64,000 nt of DNA from Parvularcula sp. IMCC14364 (GCF_030758415.1 NZ_CP132334.1:1240001-1304000); one strand, 5' to 3'; positions 9,722 through 22,898 are shown, numbered from the stretch's first letter. Made by a program: numbers and translations. Notes: a model not told the origin generated them from the sequence alone.

Positions 9722-12700
9722 ATGAGCCAGGAACTCGCAAACGTATTCAATCCGCTGGCAACGCCGCAGACGTTTAACCAGATCAAGATTTCTCTCGCCA
9801 GTCCCGAGAAAATCATGTCGTGGTCATTCGGCGAAATCAAGAAGCCGGAAACGATCAATTACCGGACTTTCAAGCCTGAGCGTGATGGTCTGTTCTGTGC
9901 CCGGATTTTTGGTCCTGTGAAGGACTATGAATGTCTGTGCGGCAAGTACAAACGCATGAAATACAAGGGTGTTGTCTGTGAGAAGTGCGGCGTTGAAGTA
10001 ACGCTGTCCAAGGTGCGCCGTGAGCGCATGGGGCACATCGAGCTTGCGGCACCGGTCGCGCATATCTGGTTCTTGAAATCCCTGCCATCCCGGATTGCGC
10101 TGTTCCTCGACATGACACTGAAAGATGTCGAGCGCGTTCTGTATTTTGAACAATATATCGTAATCGAGCCTGGCCTCACACCATTGTCGCCGCATCAGAT
10201 TCTGACTGAAGAAGAGTTCATGGAAGCGCAGGAGCAGTATGGCGAAGACAGCTTCACCGCCGGTATCGGTGCGGAAGCCGTGCGTGAAATCCTGCAAAGC
10301 ATGGATCTGGAGCTCGAGTGCGAGAAAATCCGCGCGGATATTGCTGAGACAACGTCCGAGTTGAAGCCGAAGAAACTGGCGAAACGCCTCAAGCTGATTG
10401 AGGCCTTCATGACATCCGGCAACCGTCCGGAATGGATGATCATGACGGTTGTGCCGGTCATCCCGCCTGAGCTGCGCCCACTCGTGCCGCTGGATGGTGG
10501 TCGCTTCGCAACGTCTGACCTGAACGATCTTTATCGCCGCGTCATCAACCGTAACAATCGCCTCAAGCGCCTTATTGAACTGCGCGCGCCTGACATCATT
10601 GTGCGGAACGAAAAGCGGATGCTGCAGGAATCTGTAGATGCGCTCTTTGATAATGGCCGCCGTGGCCGCGTCATTACCGGCACCAACAAGCGCCCACTGA
10701 AATCCTTGTCCGACATGCTGAAAGGCAAGCAGGGCCGTTTCCGTCAGAACCTGCTCGGGAAGCGCGTGGATTATTCCGGCCGTTCTGTGATCGTTGTCGG
10801 GCCTGACCTGAAACTGCATGAATGCGGGTTGCCGAAAAAGATGGCACTCGAACTGTTCAAGCCGTTCATCTATTCGCGGCTTGACGCCAAAGGCCTCTCG
10901 GCAACGGTGAAGCAGGCGAAGAAACTGGTGGAAAAAGAACGGCCAGAGGTCTGGGATATTCTGGATGAGGTAATCCGGGAGCATCCGGTCATGCTGAACC
11001 GGGCGCCTACCTTGCACCGTCTTGGCATTCAGGCTTTTGAGCCGAAGCTGATTGAAGGCAAGGCCATCAACCTGCATCCTCTCGTTTGTACAGCCTTTAA
11101 TGCTGACTTCGATGGTGACCAGATGGCGGTGCACGTCCCGCTTTCGCTTGAAGCCCAGCTTGAAGCACGTGTGCTGATGATGTCTACAAACAACATTCTC
11201 TCCCCGGCCAATGGCAAGCCCATCATCGTGCCGTCACAGGATATTGTTCTTGGTCTATATTATATCACGCTCCTGAAAGAGAATGAGCCGAATGAAGGCA
11301 TGATCTTCTCTGATCTGGCTGAAATTGATCACGCGCTGGATGCCGGTGTTGTGACACTGCACACCAAGATCAAGTCTCTGTGGCATACCGTTGATGCAGA
11401 TGGTAATCCGGTAGCGGAAGTTGTTGAAACAACACCTGGCCGCATGAAGGTTGCTGATCTGCTGCCGCGGACAAGCGCCATTCCGTTTGAGGAAATCAAC
11501 AAGCACCTTACTAAGAAAGCTATTCAGGCGCTTATCGATGTGGTTTATCGCCATTGCGGTCAGAAAAAGACGGTTATTTTCGCGGACCAGGTGATGGATC
11601 TCGGGTTCAAGGAAGCCTGTAAGGCTGGCATTTCTTTCGGCAAGGATGACATGCTCATCCCTGACAGCAAGAAAGCGTCCATTGAAAAAACCAAGTCACT
11701 CGTCTCCGAGTATGAACAGCAGTATGCGGATGGCCTCATCACACGGGGTGAAAAGTACAACAAGGTTGTTGATGCCTGGGCGAAATGTACGGATGAGGTC
11801 GCAGACGCGATGATGGGCGAAATTTCCCGCACGCGCTTTGATCCTGAAACGAACCGCCAGTTGGAGCCTAATTCGGTCTATATGATGTCGCACTCCGGTG
11901 CGCGTGGTTCACCGACGCAGATGCGTCAGTTGGGTGCCATGCGCGGCCTGATGGCCAAGCCGTCCGGCGAAATCATTGAGACACCGATCATCTCGAACTT
12001 CAAGGAAGGCCTGACCGTTCTTGAGTACTTCAACTCCACACACGGCGCGCGTAAAGGTCTTGCTGATACGGCGCTGAAAACAGCCAACTCGGGTTATCTG
12101 ACCCGCCGTCTGGTTGATGTGGCACAGGACTGTATTGTCCGCGAAGAAGATTGTGGCACCAAGGCAGGTATCACCATTGAAGCTGTCGTTGATGGCGGTG
12201 ATATTGTTGTGCCGCTTTCCCAGCGCATGTTGGGCCGGACATTGCTTGACGATGTTATTCATCCGGAAACAGGCGAAGTCTTTGCCGCAGCCAATACGGA
12301 AGTGGATGAGAGCCTTTCGGAAGAGATTGAAGCGCTCGGCGTCCAGAAACTTCGTGTACGCTCAGCTCTGACCTGCGAAACTCATTATGGCATTTGCGCC
12401 AGTTGCTATGGCCGCGACCTTGCACGTGGCGAGCATGTGAATATCGGTGAGGCTGTTGGTGTTATTGCAGCCCAGTCCATCGGTGAGCCGGGTACACAGC
12501 TCACGATGCGGACATTCCACGTTGGCGGTACAGCCCAGATCGGCGATAATTCCTTCATTGAAGCCAGCCACGAGGGGACAGTCGCTCTGGAAAACAGGAA
12601 CGTGGTGACGGATTCAGATGGTGATCTCATCGTCATGGGCCGGAACACACTGATCAAGATCCTCGACAAGGACGGTAAGGACCAGGCGTCTTTCAAAGTC

Positions 12701-13960
12701 ACCTACGGTACCAAGCTGCGTGTTGATGATGGCAGTGCCGTCGAGCGTGGCCAGCGCCTTGCAGACTGGGACCCGTTCACTATGCCGATCCTGAACGAGT
12801 TCGCGGGTAAGGTTGTGTACGAAGATCTGGTCGAAGCAGTTTCTGTCAATCTGGTTGCGGATGAAGAAACCGGTCTGACCTCACGGGTCGTCATGGACTG
12901 GCGCTCCAGCCCGCGTGGCTCGGATCTGAAACCGGCGATGGTAGTTGTCGATGAAGAGGGCAATCCGCTCAAGCTCGAAAACGGGAATGAAGCCCGCTAT
13001 CAGTTGCCGGTGGATGCTATTCTCTCTGTTGATGACGGCGCTCAGGTGCGTCCGGGTGACACGCTTGCGCGTATCCCGACAGAAGGTACCAAGACCAAGG
13101 ACATCACCGGTGGTCTGCCCCGTGTTGCGGAACTGTTCGAAGCGCGCCGTCCGAAAGACCATGCCGTTATTGCGGAGGTTGATGGCCGTGTTGAGTTTGG
13201 CCGTGACTACAAAAACAAGCGTCGCATCTCCATCATTCCGACAGATGAGTCTCTTGAGACGGTTGAATATCTCGTTCCCAAGGGTAAGCACATTACCGTT
13301 CAGGACGGGGATTTCATCGCCAAGGGTGAGTATCTGCTGGACGGTAATCCTGCACCACATGACATTCTTGCCATTCTGGGTGTCGAAGCACTGGCAAACT
13401 ACCTGATCGACGAAATTCAGGATGTGTACAGATTGCAGGGCGTGCCGATCAACGACAAGCATATCGAAGTGATTGTGCGTCAGATGCTGCAGAAGGTCGA
13501 AATCTCTGTGCCAGGCGACTCAGGCTTCCTCAAGGATGAGCAGGTTGACCGCTTCGAGCTCGAAGAGATCAATGAGCGTCTCGAGAACGAAGGGAAGGAG
13601 CCGGCCAATGGCCAGCCAATCCTGCTTGGGATCACCAAGGCGTCGCTACAGACACGCTCGTTCATCTCCGCAGCCTCCTTCCAGGAAACAACGCGGGTGC
13701 TCACAGACGCCTCTGTGAACGGCAAGGTCGACACACTGGAAGGCCTCAAGGAGAATGTGATTGTTGGTCGCCTCATTCCGGCTGGTACAGGCGGCATGAT
13801 GTCCAAGCACCAGGCTGTTGCAGATCAGCGCGATCAGAAACTGATCGAAGAACGTGCGGCACGTGAAGCTGTGGCGCTGCCACCTGCGGATGCGGCTGTG
13901 TTCGCCGCCCCGGAGGATCAGCAGGTATCTTCTGAAGCCGAACAATCTGCTGCCGAGTAA
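9722..13960 (+). CDS. rpoC: RNA polymerase beta' subunit
   Basis: 1412 residues, close to the usual 1400. The N-terminal zinc site is [20 protein letters not shown] near residue 70. The active-site Mg-binding motif [12 protein letters not shown] is near residue 460. The second zinc cluster ([15 protein letters not shown]) is near residue 885. The bridge-helix and trigger-loop region follows ([17 protein letters not shown]). AAGGAGA precedes the ATG by seven bases. It is cotranscribed with rpoB and ends at a strong terminator. Confidence 0.98.
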   Translation: MSQELANVFNPLATPQTFNQIKISLASPEKIMSWSFGEIKKPETINYRTFKPERDGLFCARIFGPVKDYECLCGKYKRMKYKGVVCEKCGVEVTLSKVRRERMGHIELAAPVAHIWFLKSLPSRIALFLDMTLKDVERVLYFEQYIVIEPGLTPLSPHQILTEEEFMEAQEQYGEDSFTAGIGAEAVREILQSMDLELECEKIRADIAETTSELKPKKLAKRLKLIEAFMTSGNRPEWMIMTVVPVIPPELRPLVPLDGGRFATSDLNDLYRRVINRNNRLKRLIELRAPDIIVRNEKRMLQESVDALFDNGRRGRVITGTNKRPLKSLSDMLKGKQGRFRQNLLGKRVDYSGRSVIVVGPDLKLHECGLPKKMALELFKPFIYSRLDAKGLSATVKQAKKLVEKERPEVWDILDEVIREHPVMLNRAPTLHRLGIQAFEPKLIEGKAINLHPLVCTAFNADFDGDQMAVHVPLSLEAQLEARVLMMSTNNILSPANGKPIIVPSQDIVLGLYYITLLKENEPNEGMIFSDLAEIDHALDAGVVTLHTKIKSLWHTVDADGNPVAEVVETTPGRMKVADLLPRTSAIPFEEINKHLTKKAIQALIDVVYRHCGQKKTVIFADQVMDLGFKEACKAGISFGKDDMLIPDSKKASIEKTKSLVSEYEQQYADGLITRGEKYNKVVDAWAKCTDEVADAMMGEISRTRFDPETNRQLEPNSVYMMSHSGARGSPTQMRQLGAMRGLMAKPSGEIIETPIISNFKEGLTVLEYFNSTHGARKGLADTALKTANSGYLTRRLVDVAQDCIVREEDCGTKAGITIEAVVDGGDIVVPLSQRMLGRTLLDDVIHPETGEVFAAANTEVDESLSEEIEALGVQKLRVRSALTCETHYGICASCYGRDLARGEHVNIGEAVGVIAAQSIGEPGTQLTMRTFHVGGTAQIGDNSFIEASHEGTVALENRNVVTDSDGDLIVMGRNTLIKILDKDGKDQASFKVTYGTKLRVDDGSAVERGQRLADWDPFTMPILNEFAGKVVYEDLVEAVSVNLVADEETGLTSRVVMDWRSSPRGSDLKPAMVVVDEEGNPLKLENGNEARYQLPVDAILSVDDGAQVRPGDTLARIPTEGTKTKDITGGLPRVAELFEARRPKDHAVIAEVDGRVEFGRDYKNKRRISIIPTDESLETVEYLVPKGKHITVQDGDFIAKGEYLLDGNPAPHDILAILGVEALANYLIDEIQDVYRLQGVPINDKHIEVIVRQMLQKVEISVPGDSGFLKDEQVDRFELEEINERLENEGKEPANGQPILLGITKASLQTRSFISAASFQETTRVLTDASVNGKVDTLEGLKENVIVGRLIPAGTGGMMSKHQAVADQRDQKLIEERAAREAVALPPADAAVFAAPEDQQVSSEAEQSAAE

Positions 13961-13985
13961 TCTTCGGTAAATCACGAGAAAATTC

Positions 13986-14014
13986 AAAGGGCTGCCTTCC
14001 GGGCAGCCCTTTTT
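13986..14014 (+). terminator. Rho-independent terminator after rpoC
   Basis: Perfect 11-base stem AAAGGGCTGCC/GGCAGCCCTTT with loop TTCCG, followed by a T-run to 14014. It is 25 bases after the rpoC stop and closes the rpoBC transcript. Confidence 0.9.
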
Positions 14015-14085
14015 GCATATCGTTACAGGTTTCATTAAGAGCTTCTTAAATGCCGAGACGATACAGCGGCGTCAGGGGCGCACGC

Positions 14086-15242
14086 ATGACCACAGCAAAA
14101 ACTAATCAGCCTTTTCGGGCCGCGATCAGCAGAACCATCGCGACGGTTCATCTGGGGTTTGGCGTAATGGCGCTGACTGTTTATCTGGGAATCTATCTGA
14201 CGGGCTCGACATTGCCGCTGGTCAGCAAAGGCTTCGTTTTCACACTTCTGTTTACGCTCAGCGCGCTTGCGCAGCGCTCTTATCGGCCAAGGCAGCGGCG
14301 TACGGTCTGGGCAGTTGCTGCGCTGGATATTCTGCTGTTTACCTGCGTCATCATGTCCTTTGCCAGCCTGTATGGTGGCATGAGTGCTGCAGCACTCAAG
14401 GCTCCGACCTATAATTTCATTTTTGTTCTGCTGGCCTTGCAGGCTTTACGGGCTGATCCGCGACTGCTTCTGTTTCTTGGCGGCGTGGCGATCGGGGCAC
14501 GTCTCGTCCTGTTCCTTGCTGTTGTGCAGTCGGGAGCCGCAACAACCATCAGCTATACCTGGTATCAGTCCTCTGCTTCGTTGATGTATTCGGGGGAGGG
14601 GGAAATCCTGCTCTCGCTGTTGCTTTTCAGCGTGGTCATGGCAGCTGTCTTGAAACGCCGCCCCATAAAAGAGATGTTATCAGGGCCAGTGGGTGAAGCG
14701 CAGGCGCCTCAAGAAGAGCTGCCAGTCACAAATGCAGACGACAGTTCGCTGGATAGAGGCGAGCAGGGTAATTCGACTGACGGCTCTGTGTCGCCACAAG
14801 AAGCTGAAACGCGACCTGTCACTACCATGATGGCGGCGCAGCCCACCCGCGTTCTCATTGCCGAAGACAGTCAGGTCAATATGATGGTGCTGGAGAAAAT
14901 GCTGGCTGCACCGGATTTTGAGCTGACTATAGCGAGGACGGGCAGGAGGTTATTGATCTGTTTGGGCGCCTTGTCGATGAAGGCCGACGGCCTGATGTGG
15001 CGCTGATGGATATTGAAATGCCCTTGCTCAATGGTCATGAGGCAGCGGAGAGCATTCGTGCGATGGAAAAAGACAAGGGGTTGCCCCCTTTACCAATCAT
15101 TGCCGTTACAGCACTCGGGCATGAGGCAGATATCGAGCGCAGTCGCGAATCAGGCATGGACGATCATCTGGTCAAGCCTGTGAAGAAGGAAGAATTGCTG
15201 ACCGCCATCACAAAAGCGCTTGCAAGGTCAGCGCGAGATTAA
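14086..15242 (+). pseudogene. Six-helix membrane protein with receiver domain, frameshifted
   Basis: The first part (to about 14934) has six predicted membrane helices in residues 15-200 and then a polar linker. It enters a response-regulator receiver domain (RVLIAEDSQVNMMVLEKML) at about residue 263. The frame then shifts: after ELTIA the receiver continues one frame over as EDGQEVIDLFGRLVDE, with the phospho-acceptor segment DVALMDIEMPLLNGHEA and the conserved lysine in LVKPVKKEEL. The first frame alone stops at 15006. One extra G near 14932-14936 would restore a single protein of about 385 residues. No kinase domain lies between the membrane part and the receiver. It may be a decayed gene, a sequencing error or a programmed shift. 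AGGGG at 14074 supports the chosen start; ATG 14050 is the alternative. Confidence 0.7.
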
Positions 15243-15313
15243 GCCCGAGAAAGCAAGCTATTTGGTGGTTTTGGTTAAAAGCCGTTCGCCGTCAAAAAAG
15301 TTACAATGAAGGC

Positions 15314-15342
15314 TTGACCTGACAGGGCCACTCACATAGATA
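15314..15342 (+). promoter_or_regulatory. Sigma-70 type promoter of the str operon
   Basis: TTGACC (15314-15319), 17-base spacer, TAGATA (15337-15342). Both boxes are near consensus with ideal spacing. The site lies about 190 bases upstream of rpsL in an otherwise gene-free 286-base gap, leaving a sizeable leader. The rest of the gap shows nothing else I can name. Confidence 0.6.
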
Positions 15343-15528
15343 CGCCGTCACGCTGATAGGTGGCTGTCAATTATTTGAAACGCTCCTGCGCATGCCGTGA
15401 AAATTGAGTATTGCTTTGCCTTGTTTTACAAGCGCACGCCTTATCGGTGTTGCGCTTCATGGTAGTGGCAAAAACCGGTTTTCCTTCCTGCGTCCAGCAT
15501 AACGAGTTTTAGAGGATCCTGAGAAAGA

Positions 15529-15900
15529 ATGCCGACGATCCAGCAACTGATACGTAAGCCGCGCAAGCCAAAGCGGAAGATTAACAAGGTGCCTGCGATG
15601 CAGGGCAACCCGCAAAAGCGGGGTGTCTGTACACGCGTGTACACAACCACACCAAAGAAGCCGAACTCTGCGCTTCGGAAAGTGGCCAAGATCCGCCTGA
15701 CGAATGGCTTTGAGGTGATCGGCTATATTCCAGGTGAGGGGCACAATCTTCAGGAGCACTCTGTTGTCATGATCCGCGGCGGCCGCGTGAAAGACCTTCC
15801 AGGTGTTCGTTATCATATCATTCGCGGCGTTCTGGATACGCAGGGCGTTAAAGACCGCAGGCAACGTCGTTCCAAATACGGCGCCAAGCGGCCGAAGTAA
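15529..15900 (+). CDS. rpsL: 30S ribosomal protein S12
   Basis: 123 residues, the exact family size. The decoding-centre loops are intact: [13 protein letters not shown], with the lysine linked to streptomycin sensitivity, and [13 protein letters not shown]. The basic C-terminus [11 protein letters not shown] is typical. First gene of the str operon, followed 12 bases later by rpsG. Confidence 0.98.
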   Translation: MPTIQQLIRKPRKPKRKINKVPAMQGNPQKRGVCTRVYTTTPKKPNSALRKVAKIRLTNGFEVIGYIPGEGHNLQEHSVVMIRGGRVKDLPGVRYHIIRGVLDTQGVKDRRQRRSKYGAKRPK

Positions 15901-15912
15901 GGGTAGAGCAAG

Positions 15913-16383
15913 ATGTCCAGACGTCACCGCGCAGTTAAAAGGGTTGTTCACCCGGATCCAAAATTTGGCGATAAGGCTGTCTCCAAGTTTATGAATTATG
16001 TCATGCTAGACGGTAAAAAGTCAGCCGCCGAGAAAATTGTTTACGGTGCGTTCGACCGTATCGAAGAAAAACTGAAACGTCCGCCTGTGGAGCTGTTCCA
16101 TGAGGCGTTGGACAACGTTTCTCCTGCTCTTGAGGTTCGTTCTCGCCGCGTTGGTGGTGCGACATATCAGGTGCCTATGGAGGTTCGCCCTGACCGCAAG
16201 GTTGCGTTGGCGATGCGTTGGCTGATTACTGCGGCACGTTCGAGAAATGAAACAACCATGGTTGAGCGCCTGTCCGGTGAGTTGATGGATGCGTCTCAAA
16301 ACCGCGGTTCCGCTGTCAAAAAGCGGGAAGATACACACAAGATGGCTGAGGCGAACCGCGCCTTTGCTCATTATCGTTGGTAA
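15913..16383 (+). CDS. rpsG: 30S ribosomal protein S7
   Basis: 156 residues. It begins [20 protein letters not shown] and contains the conserved segment [20 protein letters not shown]. It nucleates folding of the 16S rRNA 3' major domain and lines the E site. In enterobacteria it is the translational repressor of the str operon; the 12-base gap to rpsL leaves little room for that site here. The C-terminus ends at HYRW, as in the short S7 form. Confidence 0.97.
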   Translation: MSRRHRAVKRVVHPDPKFGDKAVSKFMNYVMLDGKKSAAEKIVYGAFDRIEEKLKRPPVELFHEALDNVSPALEVRSRRVGGATYQVPMEVRPDRKVALAMRWLITAARSRNETTMVERLSGELMDASQNRGSAVKKREDTHKMAEANRAFAHYRW

Positions 16384-16406
16384 CGGATTTACAAGGGTAG
16401 CAAGCA

Positions 16407-18500
16407 ATGGCTCGCGAGTACACAATCGAGGATTATCGTAACTTCGGCATCATGGCACACATTGATGCTGGCAAGACGACGACGACTGAGCGGATTCTCT
16501 ACTACACCGGTAAAAGCTACAAGATTGGTGAAGTGCACGACGGTGCGGCTACCATGGACTGGATGGAGCAGGAGCAGGAGCGTGGAATCACGATTACCTC
16601 TGCTGCAACGACGACATTCTGGTCGGGCCGTGATGGCAAGAAGCGCCGCCTGAATATCATCGACACGCCTGGCCACGTTGACTTCACGATTGAAGTTGAG
16701 CGTTCCCTGCGGGTGCTTGACGGCGCCGTTGCGCTGCTTGACGGCAATGCTGGTGTTGAGCCTCAGACTGAAACAGTCTGGCGTCAGGGTGACAAATACA
16801 AAGTGCCCCGGATGTTCTTCATTAACAAGATGGATAAGCTGGGTGCGAACTTTTACACATCTGTAGATTCCATTCACGATCGCCTGGCCTGTAAAACAGT
16901 GGTTTTGCAGTTGCCGATCGGTGAGGAGAGTGATTTTGCCGGTGTTGTTGATCTGATCGAGATGGATGCAATCCTCTGGAAAGACGAGAGCCTCGGTGCC
17001 GAGTTTGAGCGCGTGGAGATTCCGGCTGACCTGAAAGAGAAAGCGGAAGAATATCGCGAGAAGATGATTGAAACGGTTGTTGAGCTCGATGAGGAGGCTA
17101 TGGAAGCCTATCTCGAGGGTGAGATGCCAGACAACGACAAGATCCGCGCCTTGATCCGTCAGGGTACGATTGCTGTCGCTTTCCACCCGATCCTTTGTGG
17201 CACGGCCTTCAAGAACAAGGGTGTTCAGCCTCTTCTTGATGCTGTTGTTGACTTCTTGCCATCTCCGCTTGATGTACCTTCTATCAAGGGTATCCACCCT
17301 GACACAGAAGAAGAGCTGGTGCGCAAGGCTGATGATTCAGAGCCTCTGGGTATGCTTGCGTTCAAGATCATGAATGATCCTTTCGTAGGAACACTGACAT
17401 TCTGCCGTATCTATTCCGGTCATCTGGAGCAGGGGACGTCTGTTCTGAATACCGTGAAGGGCAAGAAAGAGCGCGTTGGCCGGATGCTGTTGATGCATTC
17501 AAACCAGCAGGAAGAAATCAAGAATGCGTATGCGGGCGACATCGTTGCGATCGCTGGTCTTAAGGATACAACGACGGGTGATACTCTTTGTGATCCGCTG
17601 AAGCCTGCCGTGCTTGAGCGTATGGAATTCCCAGAGCCGGTTATCTCTCTTGCTGTGGAGCCGAAGACAAAAGCTGACCAGGAGAAAATGGGTATTGCCC
17701 TGTCCCGACTGGCTGCTGAAGATCCTTCATTCCGCGTGTCATCCGATGAAGAGTCCGGTCAGACAATTATTGCTGGCATGGGCGAGCTTCACCTCGACAT
17801 TCTTGTTGATCGCATGAAGCGAGAGTTCAAGGTTGAGGCCAATGTGGGTGCGCCGCAGGTTGCCTATCGTGAGACGATCTCGAAAGAAGCCGACATTGAT
17901 TACACACACAAGAAACAGTCTGGTGGTTCCGGTCAGTTTGCGCGCGTGAAAATGATTGTGTCTCCGCGTCAGCCTGGTGAAGGCTACGAGTTTGAGAACA
18001 AGATTGTTGGTGGGTCCATTCCGAAGGAATATATTCCGGGTGTTGAAAAGGGCATCAAGTCCATTATGGATGCGGGTCTTCTGGCTGGCTTCCCGATGCT
18101 TGATTTCAAAGTCACGCTCTATGATGGTGCCTACCACGATGTTGACTCGTCGGTCCTGGCGTTCGAGATCGCTGCTCGGGCGGCCTTGCGCGAGCACAAA
18201 TCAGAATTGGGCCTTGCATTGCTTGAGCCTGTGATGAAGGTCGAAGTTGTGACGCCTGAAGAATATACAGGCACTGTCATTGGTGACCTCAACTCCCGTC
18301 GCGGACAGATCCAGAATCAGGAAGTTCGTGGCAACGCCAACGTCGTCAACGCGATGGTGCCGCTGGCAAACATGTTCGGCTATGTGAATAACTTGCGGTC
18401 AGCCACTCAAGGGCGCGCAAACTATACCATGCAGTTCGATCACTATGAAAAAGTGCCGCAGGCTGTTGCGGATGAGGTCCGAGCCAAGCTTGCTGGGTAA
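16407..18500 (+). CDS. fusA: Elongation factor G
   Basis: 697 residues, a full-length EF-G. GTPase motifs: [13 protein letters not shown] (P-loop, near residue 17), [10 protein letters not shown] (switch I), DTPGHVDF (switch II) and NKMDK. Domains II-V follow with the expected conserved blocks, including GGSGQFARV in domain IV. It drives ribosomal translocation. The gene is third in the str operon. It ends RAKLAG, as usual for the single-copy translational form rather than a tetracycline-resistance paralogue. Confidence 0.97.
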   Translation: MAREYTIEDYRNFGIMAHIDAGKTTTTERILYYTGKSYKIGEVHDGAATMDWMEQEQERGITITSAATTTFWSGRDGKKRRLNIIDTPGHVDFTIEVERSLRVLDGAVALLDGNAGVEPQTETVWRQGDKYKVPRMFFINKMDKLGANFYTSVDSIHDRLACKTVVLQLPIGEESDFAGVVDLIEMDAILWKDESLGAEFERVEIPADLKEKAEEYREKMIETVVELDEEAMEAYLEGEMPDNDKIRALIRQGTIAVAFHPILCGTAFKNKGVQPLLDAVVDFLPSPLDVPSIKGIHPDTEEELVRKADDSEPLGMLAFKIMNDPFVGTLTFCRIYSGHLEQGTSVLNTVKGKKERVGRMLLMHSNQQEEIKNAYAGDIVAIAGLKDTTTGDTLCDPLKPAVLERMEFPEPVISLAVEPKTKADQEKMGIALSRLAAEDPSFRVSSDEESGQTIIAGMGELHLDILVDRMKREFKVEANVGAPQVAYRETISKEADIDYTHKKQSGGSGQFARVKMIVSPRQPGEGYEFENKIVGGSIPKEYIPGVEKGIKSIMDAGLLAGFPMLDFKVTLYDGAYHDVDSSVLAFEIAARAALREHKSELGLALLEPVMKVEVVTPEEYTGTVIGDLNSRRGQIQNQEVRGNANVVNAMVPLANMFGYVNNLRSATQGRANYTMQFDHYEKVPQAVADEVRAKLAG

Positions 18501-18550
18501 GTCTGGTTCATTAAGTTTAACGTAAGAGTCGTCAGAGGACGGAGATTAAA

Positions 18551-19726
<1,176 letters not shown>

Positions 19727-19741
19727 CTTTACTAACCCTGA

Positions 19742-19775
19742 GACGGGTCATGCTTTGGTAATGGCCCGTCTTTTT
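19742..19775 (+). terminator. Rho-independent terminator after tuf
   Basis: GACGGGTCAT (19742-19751) pairs with ATGGCCCGTC (19761-19770), ten pairs including one G-U, with a nine-base loop and then five T residues. It separates the str transcript from rpsJ, whose start is only 28 bases further on, so part of the S10 operon may depend on readthrough. Confidence 0.75.
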
Positions 19776-19803
19776 GACTCTAACAGAAGCATCAGAAAAC
19801 GAC

Positions 19804-20115
19804 ATGCAACAGAATATCCGCATACGATTGAAAGCCTTTGATCATCGTGTTCTCGATGCTTCGGCAATCGAAATCGTGAACACCGCCAAACGTACCGGCG
19901 CGCAGGTGCGCGGGCCTATCCCGCTGCCAACGCATATCGACAAGTACACTGTTTTGCGGTCGCCACACGTAAACAAGAAAAGCCGCGAGCAATTCGAGAT
20001 GCGCACACACAAGCGCATGCTCGATATCGTGGAGCCGACACCACAGACGATTGATGCGCTGATGAAGCTTGATCTTTCTGCCGGTGTTGATGTCGAAATC
20101 AAGCTCGGCGCTTAG
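19804..20115 (+). CDS. rpsJ: 30S ribosomal protein S10
   Basis: 103 residues from this ATG ([20 protein letters not shown]), the normal length; the in-frame TTG at 19774 lies inside the terminator T-run and is rejected. Conserved loop [19 protein letters not shown] at residues 38-56. S10 sits in the 30S head and also binds NusB and the NusG KOW domain in antitermination. It is the first gene of the S10 cluster. No good promoter is visible in the short gap before it. Confidence 0.96.
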   Translation: MQQNIRIRLKAFDHRVLDASAIEIVNTAKRTGAQVRGPIPLPTHIDKYTVLRSPHVNKKSREQFEMRTHKRMLDIVEPTPQTIDALMKLDLSAGVDVEIKLGA

Positions 20116-20128
20116 GGAGCATACGAAA

Positions 20129-21115
20129 ATGCGTACAGGTGTCATTGCAAAGAAGCTGGGGATGACCCGGATCTATCATGAAGACGGAACACACGTTCCT
20201 GTCACTGTCATGCACGTGGATGGCTGTCAGGTTGTTGCTCAGCGTACAGCTGAAGCTGACGGATATACTGCCGTCCAGCTTGGTGCCGGTCAGGCAAAAG
20301 TAAAGCGTGTCTCTAAAGCCATGCGTGGTCACTTTGCCAAGGCAAATGTAGAGCCAAAGCGCAAAGTTGTTGAATTCCGCGTCACGGACGACAATCTGGT
20401 TGAGGTTGGTGCCGAGATTTCTGCCGAGCATTACGTGCCTGGACAAAAGGTCGACGTGATCGGGACTTCGATCGGAAAGGGTTTTGCCGGTGCGATGAAG
20501 CGCCACAATTTTGGCGGTCTGCGCGCCTCTCACGGTGTGTCAATCTCACACCGTTCGCATGGTTCTACTGGTCAGTGTCAGGACCCTGGCAAGGTGTTCA
20601 AAGGCAAGAAAATGGCCGGCCACATGGGTGATGTGCGTGTAACAACGCAAAATCTCGAAATTGTCCGGACAGATGCAAAGCGTAATCTGGTTATGGTCAA
20701 GGGGGCTGTTCCTGGCTCCAAAGGTGGATGGGTGCTTATCAAGGATGCTGTGAAACGGCCTCTCCATGAAGACGCGCCAAAGCCTGCCGGCATTCGTGCC
20801 GCCGCTGCTGATGAGCCTGCCGACGCACCAGCCGGTGATTTTGTTGATGATATCGTTTTGATCGACGGCATCGGTGAGAAAACCGCTGAAGGTCTGCGCG
20901 CAGAAGGGATCGCAACACTGACGGCCCTGGTTGCCCTTTCTGCCGATGAACTGACGGCTCTTGAAGATAAGCTGGGCGTTACAGGCCAGGCCGAGCGTGA
21001 GGAATGGATCGTTCAGGCGAATGAGATGATTTCTGGTCAGGCGCCGCGCGCCAAAGTTGATCAGGAGTTGGCGGCAAAAGTGAAAGCCGACGCTAAAGAA
21101 GAGGGTGGCGAGTAA
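20129..21115 (+). CDS. rplC: 50S ribosomal protein L3 with C-terminal helix-hairpin-helix extension
   Basis: 328 residues, about 110 longer than ordinary bacterial L3. Residues 1-212 are a normal L3, including the long loop [20 protein letters not shown] that reaches the peptidyl-transferase centre. An acidic Ala/Pro linker (about 213-236) follows. Next is a domain beginning [20 protein letters not shown] and continuing [19 protein letters not shown], which resembles helix-hairpin-helix modules. A charged tail ends [10 protein letters not shown]. Similar modules are known as tails on L21 in this class. The start ATG follows AGGGAG; the gene runs straight into rplD (TAATG). The role of the tail is unknown. 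Confidence 0.93.
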   Translation: MRTGVIAKKLGMTRIYHEDGTHVPVTVMHVDGCQVVAQRTAEADGYTAVQLGAGQAKVKRVSKAMRGHFAKANVEPKRKVVEFRVTDDNLVEVGAEISAEHYVPGQKVDVIGTSIGKGFAGAMKRHNFGGLRASHGVSISHRSHGSTGQCQDPGKVFKGKKMAGHMGDVRVTTQNLEIVRTDAKRNLVMVKGAVPGSKGGWVLIKDAVKRPLHEDAPKPAGIRAAAADEPADAPAGDFVDDIVLIDGIGEKTAEGLRAEGIATLTALVALSADELTALEDKLGVTGQAEREEWIVQANEMISGQAPRAKVDQELAAKVKADAKEEGGE

Positions 21116-21735
21116 TGCAAGTAGATGTTGTCACACTTTCTGCCGGCTCGAAGCAGGGCACAGTTGATCTGGACGAGACCATTTTCGGTCTTGAGCCACG
21201 AAAGGATATCCTCCATCGCATGGTCACATACCAGCTGGCCAAGCGTCAGCAGGGTACCCACAAAACCAAGGAACGCGGTGAAGTTGCTGGTTCCACCAAG
21301 AAGTTTGTTCGCCAGAAAGGCTCTGGCGGTGCACGTCACGGTAACCGCAAGGCCCCACAATTTGTTGGTGGCGGCAAGGCGCATGGTCCACGCGTTCGCA
21401 GTCATGCGATTTCTCTGCCGAAAAAAGTCCGTCGTCTGGCCATGAAGCACGCACTTTCTGCCAAGGCGTCAGCTTCAGAAATTATTGTTATTGATGATGC
21501 TGGCATGAGTGAAGTGAAAACCAAGCTTTTGCTGGGCTATTTCTCAAATCTTGGCCTTTCCAACGCGCTCGTTGTGGACAGTCAGGTTGATGAGAATTTC
21601 AAGAAATCCGCACAGAACATTCCGAATGTGGATGTGCTGCCGGTTGCGGGTGCCAATGTTTACGACATTCTGCGCCGCGACAAGCTTGTGCTGACAAAAT
21701 CTGCGATTGAAGGGTTGGAGGCCCGCCTGAAATGA
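21115..21735 (+). CDS. rplD: 50S ribosomal protein L4
   Basis: 206 residues, usual length. The extended loop that enters the exit tunnel is visible ([20 protein letters not shown]). The C-terminal domain resembles other L4 proteins and ends IEGLEARLK. In gamma-proteobacteria L4 represses the S10 operon; no matching leader was found here. Its ATG shares one base with the rplC stop, and it overlaps rplW by four bases. Confidence 0.96.
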   Translation: MQVDVVTLSAGSKQGTVDLDETIFGLEPRKDILHRMVTYQLAKRQQGTHKTKERGEVAGSTKKFVRQKGSGGARHGNRKAPQFVGGGKAHGPRVRSHAISLPKKVRRLAMKHALSAKASASEIIVIDDAGMSEVKTKLLLGYFSNLGLSNALVVDSQVDENFKKSAQNIPNVDVLPVAGANVYDILRRDKLVLTKSAIEGLEARLK

Positions 21736-22031
21736 GCGAGCTGAAAGAACAATATTACGACACTATTGTCTCGCCGGTTATCACGGAGAAATCCACGATT
21801 GCCTCTGAGCACAATCAGGTTGTCTTCAAGGTTGCGATAGACGCGACCAAACCACAGATTGCCGAGGCCGTTGAGAAGCTGTTCAGCGTCAAGGTCAAGG
21901 CAGTCAACACCCTTGTCAATAAAGGCAAGAACAAGAAGTTTCGCGGCCGTCCTTACACGCGGTCAAACGTCAAGAAAGCAGTTGTCACTCTCGAAGAAGG
22001 CAATTCAATCGACATCACAACAGGTCTCTAG
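21732..22031 (+). CDS. rplW: 50S ribosomal protein L23
   Basis: 99 residues. Conserved opening [20 protein letters not shown], then the rRNA-binding loop [21 protein letters not shown]23 lies at the exit-tunnel mouth, where trigger factor and SRP dock. The ATG overlaps the rplD stop (ATGA), indicating coupled translation. Confidence 0.96.
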   Translation: MSELKEQYYDTIVSPVITEKSTIASEHNQVVFKVAIDATKPQIAEAVEKLFSVKVKAVNTLVNKGKNKKFRGRPYTRSNVKKAVVTLEEGNSIDITTGL

Positions 22032-22049
22032 GGATCAGGAATAAAGATC

Positions 22050-22889
22050 ATGGCGCTGAAAAAATTCAACCCGACATCTCCTGGCCGCCGCACGCTCGTG
22101 CTTGTGGACCGCAGCGAGCTGTGGAGTGGTCGACCAGAGAAGTCACTGACGGAAGGTCTTACTTCCAAGGGTGGCCGTAACAATACTGGCCGCATCACTG
22201 CCCGTCGTCGCGGGGGCGGTGCGAAGAAGCTGTACCGCAAAGTGGATTTCCGCCGGGCGAAAATGGATGTTGAAGCAACAGTCCTGCGTCTGGAATATGA
22301 TCCTAACCGTACAGCTTTCATCGCGCTGGTTGAGTATGCTGATGGTCAGAAGTCCTACATTCTGGCACCGCAGCGCCTGCGCGAGGGTGACAAGGTTATT
22401 TCCGGTGAGCGCGTTGACGTGAAGCCTGGCAATACCATGCCGCTTAAAAACATTCCTGTCGGCACAATCATCCACAATATCGAGATGAAGCCTGGCAAGG
22501 GTGGGCAGATTGCGCGTTCAGCCGGCACCTATGCTCAACTGGTTGGGCGTGACGCAGGTTACGCACAGTTGCGGTTGCAGTCTGGTGAAGTGCGCATGGC
22601 GCAAGGCGAATGTCTTGCAACCATCGGTGCAGTATCCAATCCGGATCACGGCAATGTCAAAATCGGCAAAGCTGGCCGTACCCGCCATCTAGGCAAGCGC
22701 CCATCGGTTCGTGGTGTTGCCATGAACCCGATTGATCACCCGCATGGTGGTGGTGAGGGGCGTACCTCAGGTGGCCGTCATCCTGTTACACCTTGGGGCA
22801 AGCCGACCAAAGGTAAACGTACACGAAGCAACAAGGCGACTGACCGTCTGATTATCCGGTCTCGGCACGCCCGCAAGAAGAAGCGGTAG
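22050..22889 (+). CDS. rplB: 50S ribosomal protein L2
   Basis: 279 residues, normal. Conserved block [18 protein letters not shown] near residues 224-241 contains the histidine implicated in peptidyl-transferase centre assembly. The basic C-terminus ([12 protein letters not shown]) is typical. It binds 23S domain IV and bridges the subunits. It lies 18 bases after rplW. Confidence 0.97.
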   Translation: MALKKFNPTSPGRRTLVLVDRSELWSGRPEKSLTEGLTSKGGRNNTGRITARRRGGGAKKLYRKVDFRRAKMDVEATVLRLEYDPNRTAFIALVEYADGQKSYILAPQRLREGDKVISGERVDVKPGNTMPLKNIPVGTIIHNIEMKPGKGGQIARSAGTYAQLVGRDAGYAQLRLQSGEVRMAQGECLATIGAVSNPDHGNVKIGKAGRTRHLGKRPSVRGVAMNPIDHPHGGGEGRTSGGRHPVTPWGKPTKGKRTRSNKATDRLIIRSRHARKKKR

Positions 22890-22898
22890 AGGTTAACT

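Noticed and set aside
9824-11134. A 436-codon open frame antisense to rpoC
   Set aside because: No recognisable domain; rpoC on the plus strand is unambiguous, and long antisense frames are common in conserved genes with this base composition.
14050-14085. Upstream ATG for the membrane receiver protein
   Set aside because: No ribosome site before it; the 14086 ATG has AGGGG at good distance. The point is minor because the gene is frameshifted.
19774-19803. TTGACT as -35 box for the S10 operon
   Set aside because: No acceptable -10 at 16-18 bases; the motif is part of the terminator tail after tuf.
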